Shown here piece after piece: positions 40,720-49,300 of a stretch of DNA of 64,000 bases. The stretch is from NCBI RefSeq assembly GCF_004912195.1, contig NZ_STGW01000001.1, positions 303,073-367,072 on the forward strand, in the 5' to 3' direction. A program made the position numbers and the translations under genes. Below the pieces are notes generated by a model. The model was given only the letters and a program-made list of their open reading frames with translations. It was not told the DNA's origin and ran no database searches. Within the stretch, counting starts at the first letter, position 1. Every line of letters begins with the position of its first letter. Source of the stretch: Nocardioides caeni (GTDB lineage: Bacteria; Actinomycetota; Actinomycetes; Propionibacteriales; Nocardioidaceae).

Positions 40720-42003
40720 TCAGAGCAGGCCGGACCAGAAGGCCGCGAAGTCGGGGAAGGTCTTGCTGGTGGTGCCGACGTTCTCCACGAGCACACCGGG
40801 GACGGCGGCGCCGATGATCACGCCGGCATGGGCCATCCGGTGGTCGGCGTAGGTGTGGAAGACACCCGCCGACAGCGGTGCCGGGCGGATCGTGAGGCCG
40901 TCAGGGTGCTCCTCGACGTCGCCGCCGAGGCCACCGATCTCCTTGGCCAGTGCGGCCAGCCGGTCGGTCTCGTGGCCGCGGATGTGCGCGATGCCGCTGA
41001 GGTGCGAGGGCGTCTGGGCCAGGGCGCAGAGCGCGGCGATCGCCGGCGCGAGCTCGCCGACGTCGTGCAGGTCGGCCTGCAGGCCCTGCAGCCCACGCCA
41101 ACCGTCGACGGGGCCGGTGACCCGCAGCCCGTCGTCGACCCGCTCGACCCGGCAGCCCATCCGGGCCAGCAGGTCGCGCAGCGCGTCGCCGGCCTGGGTC
41201 GTCGAGAGCGGCCAGTCGCGCACCGTCACCGAGCCGCCGGACACCGCGGCCAGGGCCAGGAAGGGCGCCGCGTTGGACAGATCAGGCTCGATCGCCTCGT
41301 CGTGGGCCGTCACGGGTCCGGGCGCGACCCGCCACCGGTCCGTATCGGAGTCGTCGACCACCACGCCGCGGTCGCGCAGCATCGCGATCGTCATCTCGAT
41401 GTGGGGGAGCGAGGGGATCGGGGCGCCCTCGTGGCATATGTCGACGCCCCCGGCATAGCGGGCCCCGGCCAGCAGCAGCGCGGAGACGAACTGCGAGGAC
41501 GCCGAGGCGTCGATGACGACCGTGCCGCCTGCGACCGCTCCGGTGCCGGTGATCGTGAACGGAAGTGCGTTGCCGTCGGAGACCGGCACACCGAGCCCGC
41601 GCAGGGCGGTGAGGATCTCGCCGACGGGGCGCTGCCGCATGTGCGCGTCGCCGTCGAAGGTGACCCGGCCCGCCACGAGACCCGCCACCGGGGGCACGAA
41701 CCGCATCACGGTGCCGGCGAGCCCGCAGTCGACCTCGGCCACGCCGTCGGGCACGGAGCCGTCGAGGGGCACCACCGTCCAGTCATCGCCGCTGGTGTCG
41801 ACAACGGCGCCCAGCGCGGTCAGCGCCTGCGCCATCAGCAACGTGTCGCGCGAGCGCAGCGCCCGTCGTACGACGGAGGGCCCGTCGGCGATCGCGGCGA
41901 GCACCAGTGCCCGGTTGGTGAGCGACTTGCTCCCGGGCAGGGCGACCGTCGTGGTGACGGCTCCGGCGACGGTGGGCGCGGGCCAGGGGTCGGGAGTGCT
42001 CAT
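40720..42003 (-). CDS. aroA: 3-phosphoshikimate 1-carboxyvinyltransferase (EPSP synthase)
   Basis: The 427-residue enzyme has the PEP-binding ALPGSKSLTNRALVLAA, the DCGLAGTVMRFVPP block and HETDRLAAL near the end. It joins PEP and shikimate-3-phosphate in the shikimate pathway. The ATG at 42003 follows GCGGGAG, and a minus-strand TAGACT near 42016 is a likely -10. Confidence 0.95.
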   Translation of the reverse strand: MSTPDPWPAPTVAGAVTTTVALPGSKSLTNRALVLAAIADGPSVVRRALRSRDTLLMAQALTALGAVVDTSGDDWTVVPLDGSVPDGVAEVDCGLAGTVMRFVPPVAGLVAGRVTFDGDAHMRQRPVGEILTALRGLGVPVSDGNALPFTITGTGAVAGGTVVIDASASSQFVSALLLAGARYAGGVDICHEGAPIPSLPHIEMTIAMLRDRGVVVDDSDTDRWRVAPGPVTAHDEAIEPDLSNAAPFLALAAVSGGSVTVRDWPLSTTQAGDALRDLLARMGCRVERVDDGLRVTGPVDGWRGLQGLQADLHDVGELAPAIAALCALAQTPSHLSGIAHIRGHETDRLAALAKEIGGLGGDVEEHPDGLTIRPAPLSAGVFHTYADHRMAHAGVIIGAAVPGVLVENVGTTSKTFPDFAAFWSGLL

Positions 42004-42041
42004 CTCCCGCCAGAGTCTAGGGCGATGCTCTCCGGGTCGCC

Positions 42042-42563
42042 TCAGGGGAGCGACGGCGCGGACGCCTTGACCTTCGCGCTGAGCAGCGCGGCCTCGCGCT
42101 TCGCGTCGTGGGCTGCATGGCCGGCCCGCCACGCGACGCCGGGCTTGCCGGCCGTGTCGAGGGAGGCGATCAGCAGGCCGCCGGCGAGCGAGGCGTTCTT
42201 GGCGAAGTGCACCAGCTGAGCCTTGCGCTCTGCAGGATCGGACGCCTCCCAGAAGCGGTGGTGCGCGGCCGTGGACGGCAACAGCGTCACGCCCAGCACG
42301 GCTGCCGAGAGCCGCGGGAACTTGCCCGTCGCGAGCGCGGCGCCCGCGGCGAGCTGGAGCGCACCGCTGACCCGCACCCAGGTGGTGGGGTCGGAGGGCA
42401 CCTTCACGGCGTCGGGGGTCGCGTTGTCGAGGATCGGCGCCATCGCCTCGGTGACGGGGGCGGCCTCCTTGGCGCGCGCGGGCGCATCCTTGAGGTCCTG
42501 CACGCCGTTGGCGAGGAAGTAGGTCGCCAGCAGTGGTCGGGCGATCAGTCTGCTCAGTGCCAT
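42042..42563 (-). CDS. DoxX family membrane protein
   Basis: The 173-residue protein begins ARPLLATYFLANGVQDLKDA, a DoxX start, and has four hydrophobic segments with the LPSTAAHHRFWEASDPAERKAQLVHFAKN block, including paired His residues. DoxX relatives take part in membrane redox or detoxification. It is upstream of aroA on the same strand with 38 bp between, and divergent from the SRAP gene. Confidence 0.85.
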   Translation of the reverse strand: MALSRLIARPLLATYFLANGVQDLKDAPARAKEAAPVTEAMAPILDNATPDAVKVPSDPTTWVRVSGALQLAAGAALATGKFPRLSAAVLGVTLLPSTAAHHRFWEASDPAERKAQLVHFAKNASLAGGLLIASLDTAGKPGVAWRAGHAAHDAKREAALLSAKVKASAPSLP

Positions 42564-42625
42564 GGCCGGTCGGTACCCCGACCATCACGACCCACACGGC
42601 CCACTGACTGCGTAGATTGGCCGCC

Positions 42626-43456
42626 ATGTGCGGGCGCTATGCCTCCAGTCGGAGTCCGGAGGATCTGGCCGAGGAGTTCGAGGTGCTCGATCCCCGGCTC
42701 GAGCGGGTGATCCCGCCGTCCTGGAACGTCGCGCCGACGGACCCGGTCTACGCCGTCCTGGATCGCGTGCCGCGCAACGACGCCGGCGAGCGGGAGGGCG
42801 ATCCGGTGCGCCAGCTGCGCGAAGTGCGTTGGGGCCTGGTGCCGTCGTGGGCGAAGGATGCCGGGATCGGCAGCAGGATGATCAACGCCAGGTTGGAGAC
42901 GGTCGCCGAGAAGCCAGCCTTCCGCAAGGCGTTCGCGTCCCGGCGGTGCATCGTGCCGGCGGACGGCTACTTCGAGTGGTACGAGACCGAGCAGCTGACG
43001 GCGAAGGGCAAGCCGCGCAAGCAACCCTTCTTCATCCGGCCGGCCGACGGCTCGGTGCTCGCGATGGCGGGTCTCTACGAGATCTGGCGCGACCGGTCGC
43101 TGCCGGAGGACGCCCCCGACGCCTTCCGCTGGACCTGCACCGTGATCACGACCGCCGCGACCGACGACCTCGGCCGCATCCACGACCGGATGCCGCTCCT
43201 CGTCGACCGGGCTGCGCGGGACGAGTGGCTCGACCCCCGACACGCCGTCACCGACCTCCAGTCCCTGCTGACGCCTGCCCAGCAGGGCGACCTGACGGCC
43301 TTCCCGGTCTCGACCGCGGTGGGCAACGTGGCCAACGACGGGCCGGAGCTCGTCGAGCCGTTGCCTGCCGAGGGCGGGAACAGCGACGACACCGGCGACG
43401 ACAGTGACGACGACACCGACGATGACACCGATGACGGACAGGGGACCCTGTTGTGA
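42626..43456 (+). CDS. SRAP/HMCES-family DNA-protein crosslink protein
   Basis: The 276-residue protein starts MCGRYASS, exposing Cys2 which forms a thiazolidine crosslink with abasic sites in single-stranded DNA. The other conserved pieces are present: SWNVAPTDP, RWGLVPSWA, INARLETVAEKPAFRKAF, RCIVPADGYFEWY and the late TDDLGRIHDRMP histidine. The C-terminal tail is a repetitive acidic DDTDD run (about 248-271). TAGATT at 42613-42618 lies 7 bp before ATG, so the mRNA is leaderless. The neighbourhood matches Mtb Rv3226c. Confidence 0.92.
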   Translation: MCGRYASSRSPEDLAEEFEVLDPRLERVIPPSWNVAPTDPVYAVLDRVPRNDAGEREGDPVRQLREVRWGLVPSWAKDAGIGSRMINARLETVAEKPAFRKAFASRRCIVPADGYFEWYETEQLTAKGKPRKQPFFIRPADGSVLAMAGLYEIWRDRSLPEDAPDAFRWTCTVITTAATDDLGRIHDRMPLLVDRAARDEWLDPRHAVTDLQSLLTPAQQGDLTAFPVSTAVGNVANDGPELVEPLPAEGGNSDDTGDDSDDDTDDDTDDGQGTLL

Positions 43457-43477
43457 GCAGCGCGGAATGATCGCGGC

Positions 43478-44137
43478 ATGAGCGACGAACGTGTGATCGA
43501 CACCCCGCACGGCGAGGGCCGGCTGGTCATGCACCGCGCCCGGCGCCCGGTCGCGACCCTGCTGGCCAGCCACGGCGCGGGCGGCGGCATCGAGGCGCGT
43601 GACCTGGTGGCGCTCGCCGAGGCGTTGCCGCGCCAGGGCATCAACGTCGCGCTCTTCGAGCAGCCGTGGCGTCGTGCGGGGCGAAAGATCGCCACACCGC
43701 CGCCCACCCTCGACGCCGGACTGCGGTCGGCCGCCGACGCCTTGCGGGTCCGCACCCCGCTCATCGTGGGCGGACGGTCGGCGGGTGCCCGGTCCGCGGC
43801 GCGTTGCGCCCGGTCCCTCGCGGCCACCGGATGCCTGGCCCTGTCCTTCCCGCTCCACCCGCCCGGGAAGCCGGAGCGGTCCCGCCTCGAGGAGCTGGCC
43901 GGGGCCGGGGTCCCGACCCTGGTGGTCCAGGGGGAGCGGGACCCGATGGGCCGGCCCGAGGAGTTCCCGGATCCGCTGCCCGGTCGCACCGACCTGGCGA
44001 TCGTCCCGGCAGCCGATCACGGCCTCGCCGTACCGCGGAGCGCGCCGTTGTCGCAGGCCGACGCGATGGACATCGTCGTCGAGTCGACCCTTGAGTGGAT
44101 CGTGCGCGAGATCGTGGGGAATGCGGGCCGGGGGTAG
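43478..44137 (+). CDS. KANL3/Tex30-type alpha/beta hydrolase
   Basis: The 219-residue protein has LLASHGAGGGIEARDL, nucleophile GGRSAGARSA near residue 105, LVVQGERDPMG with the acid, and ADHGL with the histidine. This is the small cytosolic hydrolase family named after KANL3/TEX30. The substrate is unknown. The sigR promoter GGAAT lies inside its last codons. Confidence 0.83.
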   Translation: MSDERVIDTPHGEGRLVMHRARRPVATLLASHGAGGGIEARDLVALAEALPRQGINVALFEQPWRRAGRKIATPPPTLDAGLRSAADALRVRTPLIVGGRSAGARSAARCARSLAATGCLALSFPLHPPGKPERSRLEELAGAGVPTLVVQGERDPMGRPEEFPDPLPGRTDLAIVPAADHGLAVPRSAPLSQADAMDIVVESTLEWIVREIVGNAGRG

Positions 44138-44143
44138 GGCGTT
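44118..44143 (+). promoter_or_regulatory. SigR-type promoter GGAAT-N18-GTT
   Basis: GGAAT (44118-44122) and GTT (44141-44143) are exactly 18 bp apart, the published SigR consensus. The transcript start should lie about 7-9 bp downstream, almost at ATG 44153. It is the autoregulatory promoter of sigR. Confidence 0.85.
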
Positions 44144-44152
44144 CCACCTGGC

Positions 44153-44896
44153 ATGATCGCGACACTCGAGCGGCCCCTCGTGGCCCCGGCTTCCGGCGCC
44201 GTAGGCTGGGACGCGATGACCGAGACCTCTGACCTCCCGTCCCTGGACGACTCAGCCGAGGCTGCCCAGCTCGACCCCGCCACCGGGGCGGGCGTGGACC
44301 TCGCGACCGAGAGCCCGGAGGAGCGCGCCGCCCGCTTCGAGCGCGATGCCCTGCCCTTCCTCGACCAGCTCTACGGCGCCGCGATGCGGATGACCCGCAA
44401 TCCCGCCGACGCCGAGGACCTCGTCCAGGAGACCTTCGCCAAGGCCTACTCCGCCTTCCACCAGTTCAAGCCCGGCACCAACCTCAAGGCCTGGCTCTAC
44501 CGGATCCTCACCAACACCTTCATCAACAACTACCGCAAGAAGCAGCGGCAGCCGCAGATGACGCTGGCCGGCGACACCGGCGAGGTCGAGGACTGGCAGC
44601 TCGCCCGCGCCGAGGCCCACACCTCCTCGGGCCTGAAGTCGGCCGAGATGGAGGCGCTCGAGCACCTCCCCGACAGCCAGGTCAAGGACGCGCTGCAGCG
44701 TCTGCCCGAGGAGTTCCGGCTCGCGGTCTACCTCGCCGACGTCGAGGGCTTCGCCTACAAGGAGATCGCCGAGATCATGGACACGCCGATCGGGACGGTG
44801 ATGTCCCGCCTTCACCGAGGTCGCCGACAGCTGCGCGACATGCTCTCCGACTATGTCCGCACCGGCGGCGACGCGCCGCTCGAGGGAGGCAAGTGA
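44153..44896 (+). CDS. sigR: RNA polymerase sigma factor SigR/SigH (thiol-oxidative stress)
   Basis: The long form has 247 residues; from ATG 44216 the short form has 226. Region 2 ([54 protein letters not shown]) and region 4 ([26 protein letters not shown]) match SigR/SigH. Two starts make sense: the SigR promoter feeds ATG 44153 nearly leaderless, while TAGGCT at 44202-44207 would give constitutive mRNA for ATG 44216. In Streptomyces coelicolor a long, unstable SigR isoform arises in this way. The anti-sigma gene overlaps the stop. Confidence 0.93.
   Translation: MIATLERPLVAPASGAVGWDAMTETSDLPSLDDSAEAAQLDPATGAGVDLATESPEERAARFERDALPFLDQLYGAAMRMTRNPADAEDLVQETFAKAYSAFHQFKPGTNLKAWLYRILTNTFINNYRKKQRQPQMTLAGDTGEVEDWQLARAEAHTSSGLKSAEMEALEHLPDSQVKDALQRLPEEFRLAVYLADVEGFAYKEIAEIMDTPIGTVMSRLHRGRRQLRDMLSDYVRTGGDAPLEGGK
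44202..44216 (+). promoter_or_regulatory. TAGGCT promoter for short SigR
   Basis: The hexamer TAGGCT (44202-44207) is followed after 8 bp by ATG 44216. It is the same leaderless layout seen before many genes here and would supply basal short SigR. Confidence 0.55.
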
Positions 44897-45192
44897 TGTC
44901 CGTTTCCGACACCAGTCACGGGCACGTCCACGGCGACGAGCCGAGCAGTGCCGACTGCGCCGACTTCCTCGAGCGCATCGTGCGTCTGATCGACAACGAG
45001 CTCGAGGACGGCGACTGCGCGATCGTCCGTGCACACGTCGACTCCTGCAGCCCGTGCCTCGAGCGCTATGACCTCCAGCGGACCGTGAAGGCCGTCGTCG
45101 CGCGCTCGTGCGGCGAGACGGCTCCGGAGGAGCTGCGCGCCAAGGTCCGCATCCAGATCCAGCAGATCCAGGTCCGCATCAGCGAGGGCTGA
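44896..45192 (+). CDS. rsrA: redox-sensing zinc anti-sigma factor RsrA
   Basis: The 98-residue protein has the ZAS motif H47-x3-C51-x2-C54 (HVDSCSPC) and Cys21 placed exactly 26 residues before His47, the spacing found in RsrA (C11, H37, C41, C44). C41 corresponds to the extra cysteine at 31. Under reducing conditions it binds zinc and SigR; disulfide stress releases both. The ATG overlaps the sigR stop (TGATG); GTG 44893 is also possible. Confidence 0.92.
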   Translation: MSVSDTSHGHVHGDEPSSADCADFLERIVRLIDNELEDGDCAIVRAHVDSCSPCLERYDLQRTVKAVVARSCGETAPEELRAKVRIQIQQIQVRISEG

Positions 45193-45224
45193 CGCCGCCT
45201 CCGCCGGGGTGCCATGATCCGGGC

Positions 45225-46052
45225 ATGAAGACCGTGCTCCTGACCGGCTGCTCCTCCGGCATCGGAGCGGCCACGGCCGCCCGGCTGGCGGCCGACGGCT
45301 GGGACGTGTGGGCCTCGGCCCGCCGGCCCGAGGTGCTGACCGAGCTGGCCGATGCCGGCTGCCACACCCTCGCCCTCGACGTCACCGACGAGTCGTCGAT
45401 GGTCGCGGCCGTCGACGAGGTGCTGGCCGGCGCCGGCCGCATCGACGCGCTGGTCAACAACGCCGGCTACTCCCAGTCCGGGGCGCTCGAGTCGGTCGAC
45501 CTCGACGACCTGAGGCGTCAGTTCGAGACGAACGTCTTCGGTCTGGTCCGCCTCACCCAGCTCGTCCTGCCCACGATGCGCGACCAGCGCTCGGGACGGG
45601 TCGTCAACATCGGCTCGATGGGTGGTCGGCTCACCTTCCCCGGCGGAGGCGCCTACCACGCCAGCAAGTACGCCGTCGAGGCTCTCTCCGATGCGCTGCG
45701 CTTCGAGGTCTCCGGATTCGGCATCAAGGTCGTGCTGGTCGAGCCCGGCCTGATCACCACCAACTTCGAGGCCGCCGTCGCGGCCGGGATGCCGACCGGC
45801 GAAGGACCGTACGCCGACTTCAACGCCCGGGTGCAGGCCACCACCAGCGACGCCTACACCGGCCCGATGGCGCGCTTCGGCGGCCCGCCGGAGGCCGTGG
45901 CGAAGGTGATCGAGAAGGCCCTCACGAAGTCGCGGCCGAAGCCGCGCTACACGGTGACCGTCTCCGCCCCGGCTGCCATCGCTGCCCGCAAGCTGCTCGG
46001 CGACCGCGGCTGGGACCTGGCGATGCGCAGTCAGTTCCCGCGGCCCGAGTAG
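45225..46052 (+). CDS. SDR family oxidoreductase
   Basis: The 275-residue enzyme has TGCSSGIG (7-14), NNAGYSQSG near 83, the YHASKYAVEAL active site near 146, and PGLITTNF. It is of the classical SDR group with a C-terminal extension (AIAARKLLGDRGWD). An SDR gene (Rv3224) lies in the same area of M. tuberculosis next to sigH. Likely NADP-dependent; substrate unknown. Confidence 0.88.
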   Translation: MKTVLLTGCSSGIGAATAARLAADGWDVWASARRPEVLTELADAGCHTLALDVTDESSMVAAVDEVLAGAGRIDALVNNAGYSQSGALESVDLDDLRRQFETNVFGLVRLTQLVLPTMRDQRSGRVVNIGSMGGRLTFPGGGAYHASKYAVEALSDALRFEVSGFGIKVVLVEPGLITTNFEAAVAAGMPTGEGPYADFNARVQATTSDAYTGPMARFGGPPEAVAKVIEKALTKSRPKPRYTVTVSAPAAIAARKLLGDRGWDLAMRSQFPRPE

Positions 46053-46073
46053 GCCCGAGGAGACCCGGAAAGC

Positions 46074-46108
46074 ACGAACCCCCGGGCCGGATGGCCTCGG
46101 GGGTTCGT
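46074..46108. terminator. hairpin terminator ACGAACCCCCG...CGGGGGTTCGT
   Basis: An 11 bp perfect arm pair plus inner GGCC/GGCC, with a GGAT loop and a single bulged T, lies between the convergent SDR and bL37 genes. It can end transcription from both sides. Confidence 0.8.
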
Positions 46109-46120
46109 CGGAGCGTGCGC

Positions 46121-46195
46121 TCAGCTGTTGGGGCGCTTGCCGTGGTTCGCGCCCTTCTTGCGGCGCGCGCGGCGCTTGCGGCCGGTCTTGCCCAT
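46121..46195 (-). CDS. 50S ribosomal protein bL37 (24 residues)
   Basis: This 24-residue, strongly basic peptide starts MGKTGRKRRARRKKGANHG and ends KRPNS. It matches the actinobacterial mini ribosomal protein bL37, first seen in mycobacterial ribosome structures, which sits in the large subunit. AGGAGG lies 5 bp before ATG 46195. It is so short that gene finders often miss it. Confidence 0.88.
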   Translation of the reverse strand: MGKTGRKRRARRKKGANHGKRPNS

Positions 46196-46284
46196 GGTTC
46201 CTCCTAGGATCGATCGGCCCAGTCTCTCAGGTCAGCGCCCGGTGCGAAAATCGGCCCCGGCACAGACGCTTCGCCGAATCGGCC

Positions 46285-46298
46285 GTGACGGGCGTCAC
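46285..46298. promoter_or_regulatory. CRP/GlxR-type site GTGA-N6-TCAC
   Basis: GTGACGGGCGTCAC is a perfect palindrome with the cyclic-AMP receptor protein pattern. It lies 60 bp before the beta-helix protein gene and 90 bp before bL37 on the other strand. It is matched by GTGAACGGCTTCAC at 55541-55554. Confidence 0.5.
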
Positions 46299-46357
46299 GT
46301 GATGTTACGGTCACGCGACTGCTCCCCTTCTCGGGTCGACTCCCGCCGAGGCCCACC

Positions 46358-49300
46358 ATGCCGGTCCGATCGTCCAGGTCCCCCCAGCCCCGCCACCGTC
46401 ACGGGCGGCCGCGCCGTCGTCGTACGACACTGCTGGCCGCCGCCGCGCTGGCCCTCAGCAGCTCGCTCGGCGGCGTGCTCGCTGCGTCGCCTGCCCGCGC
46501 CGCCGGACCGTGGTTCGTCGCTCCTGGCGGCAGCAACGCCGCGAGCTGTCTCAGCGCGGCAGCCCCCTGCGCCACGATCACGGGAGCACTCGCCAAGGCG
46601 GGCTTCCAGGCCGGGGACACCATCAACGTCGCTCCGGGCACCTACGCCGATCGGCCGTTCGTGACGAAGCCGGCCCGGATCATCGGCACCGGTGGCGGCG
46701 CAACGCTGGTGGGCAGCAGCAGCACCACGGCCGGATGGGCGCTCGCCGTGCAGGTCGCCGGGACGCTCGAGCTGCAGAACCTCACCCTCACCGGCGGCAG
46801 CTACCAGACCGGCGGGGCGCTGCCGATCGTGGTGGGCAACGTGCGTGCCACCGACGTGTCGATCACCAACAGCACCTCCACCGCCGGTGGCGGCGCTCTG
46901 CTGTGGCCCTCCACCGGCGCCTCGCTGACGATGACCCGCGGGCAGATCAGTGGCAACCGGGCGACGGCGACCGGCGCGAACCTCGGCTGGGGCGGAGGCG
47001 TCTACGTCGGCGCGGGCACCACACTGACGCTCGACGATGTCGACGTCCGCAACAACGTGGCCGACGGCGCGGGCAAGGCGCTGGGGCTCGGCGGCGGCGT
47101 CTTCAGCATCGGCACGGCCGTCGTGCGCAACTCCGAGCTGCGCGACAACGACGCGACGGGCCCCGGTGTGACGAGCTACGGCGGCGGGATCTACCACAAC
47201 GGCACGGCGCTGACCCTGGCCGACAACGACTTCGTGTCCAACACGGCCGCCATCGGTGGCGGCCTTGCCTCGGGCCAGCCCGTGACCGGGACGGGCCTGG
47301 ACTTCGACGCCAACACTGCTCTCGCCGGCGGCGGCATCTACCCGGCCGCGGGTCTGACGCTGACCGGTGGCTCGATGACCGGCAACACGGCCACGAGCAA
47401 CTACGGCGGCGCGATCTATGCCCCCGCCACGGCGACCGTCCCGACCGCGGTGACGCTGGACGACGTCGAGCTGACCGGCAACAGTGCCCCCGCCGCCGGC
47501 GGTGCGCTCTACACCACGGCGAACGTGACGACCACGATCCGCAACAGCACCCTCTCCGACAACACCTCACAGAGCGGTGCCGGTGTCTTCAACGCGGGTG
47601 CGATCACGGTCCGGGACTCCGAGATCAGCGGCAACGACGCGTCCTACCAGGGCGGTGGGCTCACCAACGGCTCGACCGTCGCGACGGACACGCCGACCGC
47701 CACCCTCGTCGACACCGTCGTGACGGGCAACTCCGCCGCCTTCGTCGGCGGCGGCCTGCAGAACCTCACCAAGGGCACGCTGTCCGTGACGGGCGGCCGG
47801 GTGGACGGCAACTCCGCGCTCGCCGGCGGCGGCCTCATCGTCGGTGACGGCGCGACGGCCACCATCTCTCGCTCCTCGGTGTCCGGCAACACCGCGACCT
47901 CCCTCGGTGGCGGCGGTGTCTTCAACTCCGGCAACCTCGCCATCGACCGGACCACCCTCGACGCCAACAAGGCCTTCACCGTCAACGGCCTGGGCGGTGC
48001 GATCTACAGCGGCAGCAACACCGCGGGCGTCACCACGACGCTGCAGGTCGACGCCAGCACGCTGTCCCACAACCAGGCCCACGGCGGGTCCGCTCTCCTT
48101 GTCCAGTCGGGCGCCTCGGTCACGGCGAACACCGCGACCATCTCCCGCAGCACGGTCACGGGCAACGCCAGTGCCTCGCAGGACGGCGCGATCAAGCAGG
48201 TCGGTCGTCCGGTGACGATCACCGACAGCACGATCACCGGCAACGCGGCCGCGGCCGGCGGAGCGGGCGCCCTCGCGGTCACCGCACCCGGTGGCGGGGG
48301 AGTGAGCGGCACCGTCTTCGCCGGCAACACGCCCAAGGCGTGCTCGGGCCCGGTCATCGCCAACGCGGGACTGCACGCCGCGCCCGGCGACGCGGGCTGC
48401 GGCGTCGCCCCTTCGACTGAGCCGAAGCTCGGCGCCCTCGCCGACAACGGCGGCCCGACGAGGACCCAGCTGCCCTCCGCGGCGAGTCCGCTGCTCGACC
48501 GGCTGACCTGCGCCGCCGGCACCGACCAGCGCGGCACGGCCCGCCCGCAGGGCGCGAAGTGCGACATCGGCGCCGTCGAGCGCGTCCAGGCCGCCCCGAC
48601 CGTCGAGGCACCGACCCACGTCGACCTCACGGTCGGCAGCCCGGCGAACCCGGCGGCCACGGCGACGACGACGGGCTCCCCGCAGCCGACACTGGCCGCC
48701 ACGGGCGTGCCGGCCGGCCTGACGTTCACCGACAACGGCGACGGCACCGGCACCCTCGCCGGCACGCCGGCCGCCGGCACCGGCGGGGTGCACACGGTGA
48801 CGGTCACCGCGAGCAACGAGGCCGGTCAGGCGGGTGCGGAGATCGAGGTCGAGATCGCCGAGGCGCCCAGCCTCAGCGGTCCCAGCGCCTCCACCTACAC
48901 CGTGGGCGAGCCGGGCGGACCGGACGTCTTCGAGCAGACCGGTGGCCACCCGGTGGCGACCTTGTCGACCGACAGCGACCTGCCCGCCGGCGTGGAGCTC
49001 ACGGACAACGGGGACGGCACGGCCACCCTGGCCGGCACGCCGGCGCCGACCACCGGTGGCGAGTACGACATCACCGTGACGGGCAGCAACGGGACAGCCC
49101 CGGACGCCACCTGGCCCTTCGCGCTGACCGTCAACGAGGCGCCCTACCTCGGTGCCCCGGCGGTGGCGACGGCACGGGTCGGCACGGCCGGCAGCATCGA
49201 CCTCGGAGTGGGCGGCTTCCCGGCGCCGGTCGTCACCGCGACCGGCCTGCCGAGCGGTCTCGGCATCGAGGGCGGGGCGATCACCGGCACGCCGGAGCCG

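Noticed and set aside
44896-45192. Classical RseA-type membrane anti-sigma factor
   Set aside because: No transmembrane helix; HxxxCxxC and Cys spacing identify a soluble zinc RsrA.
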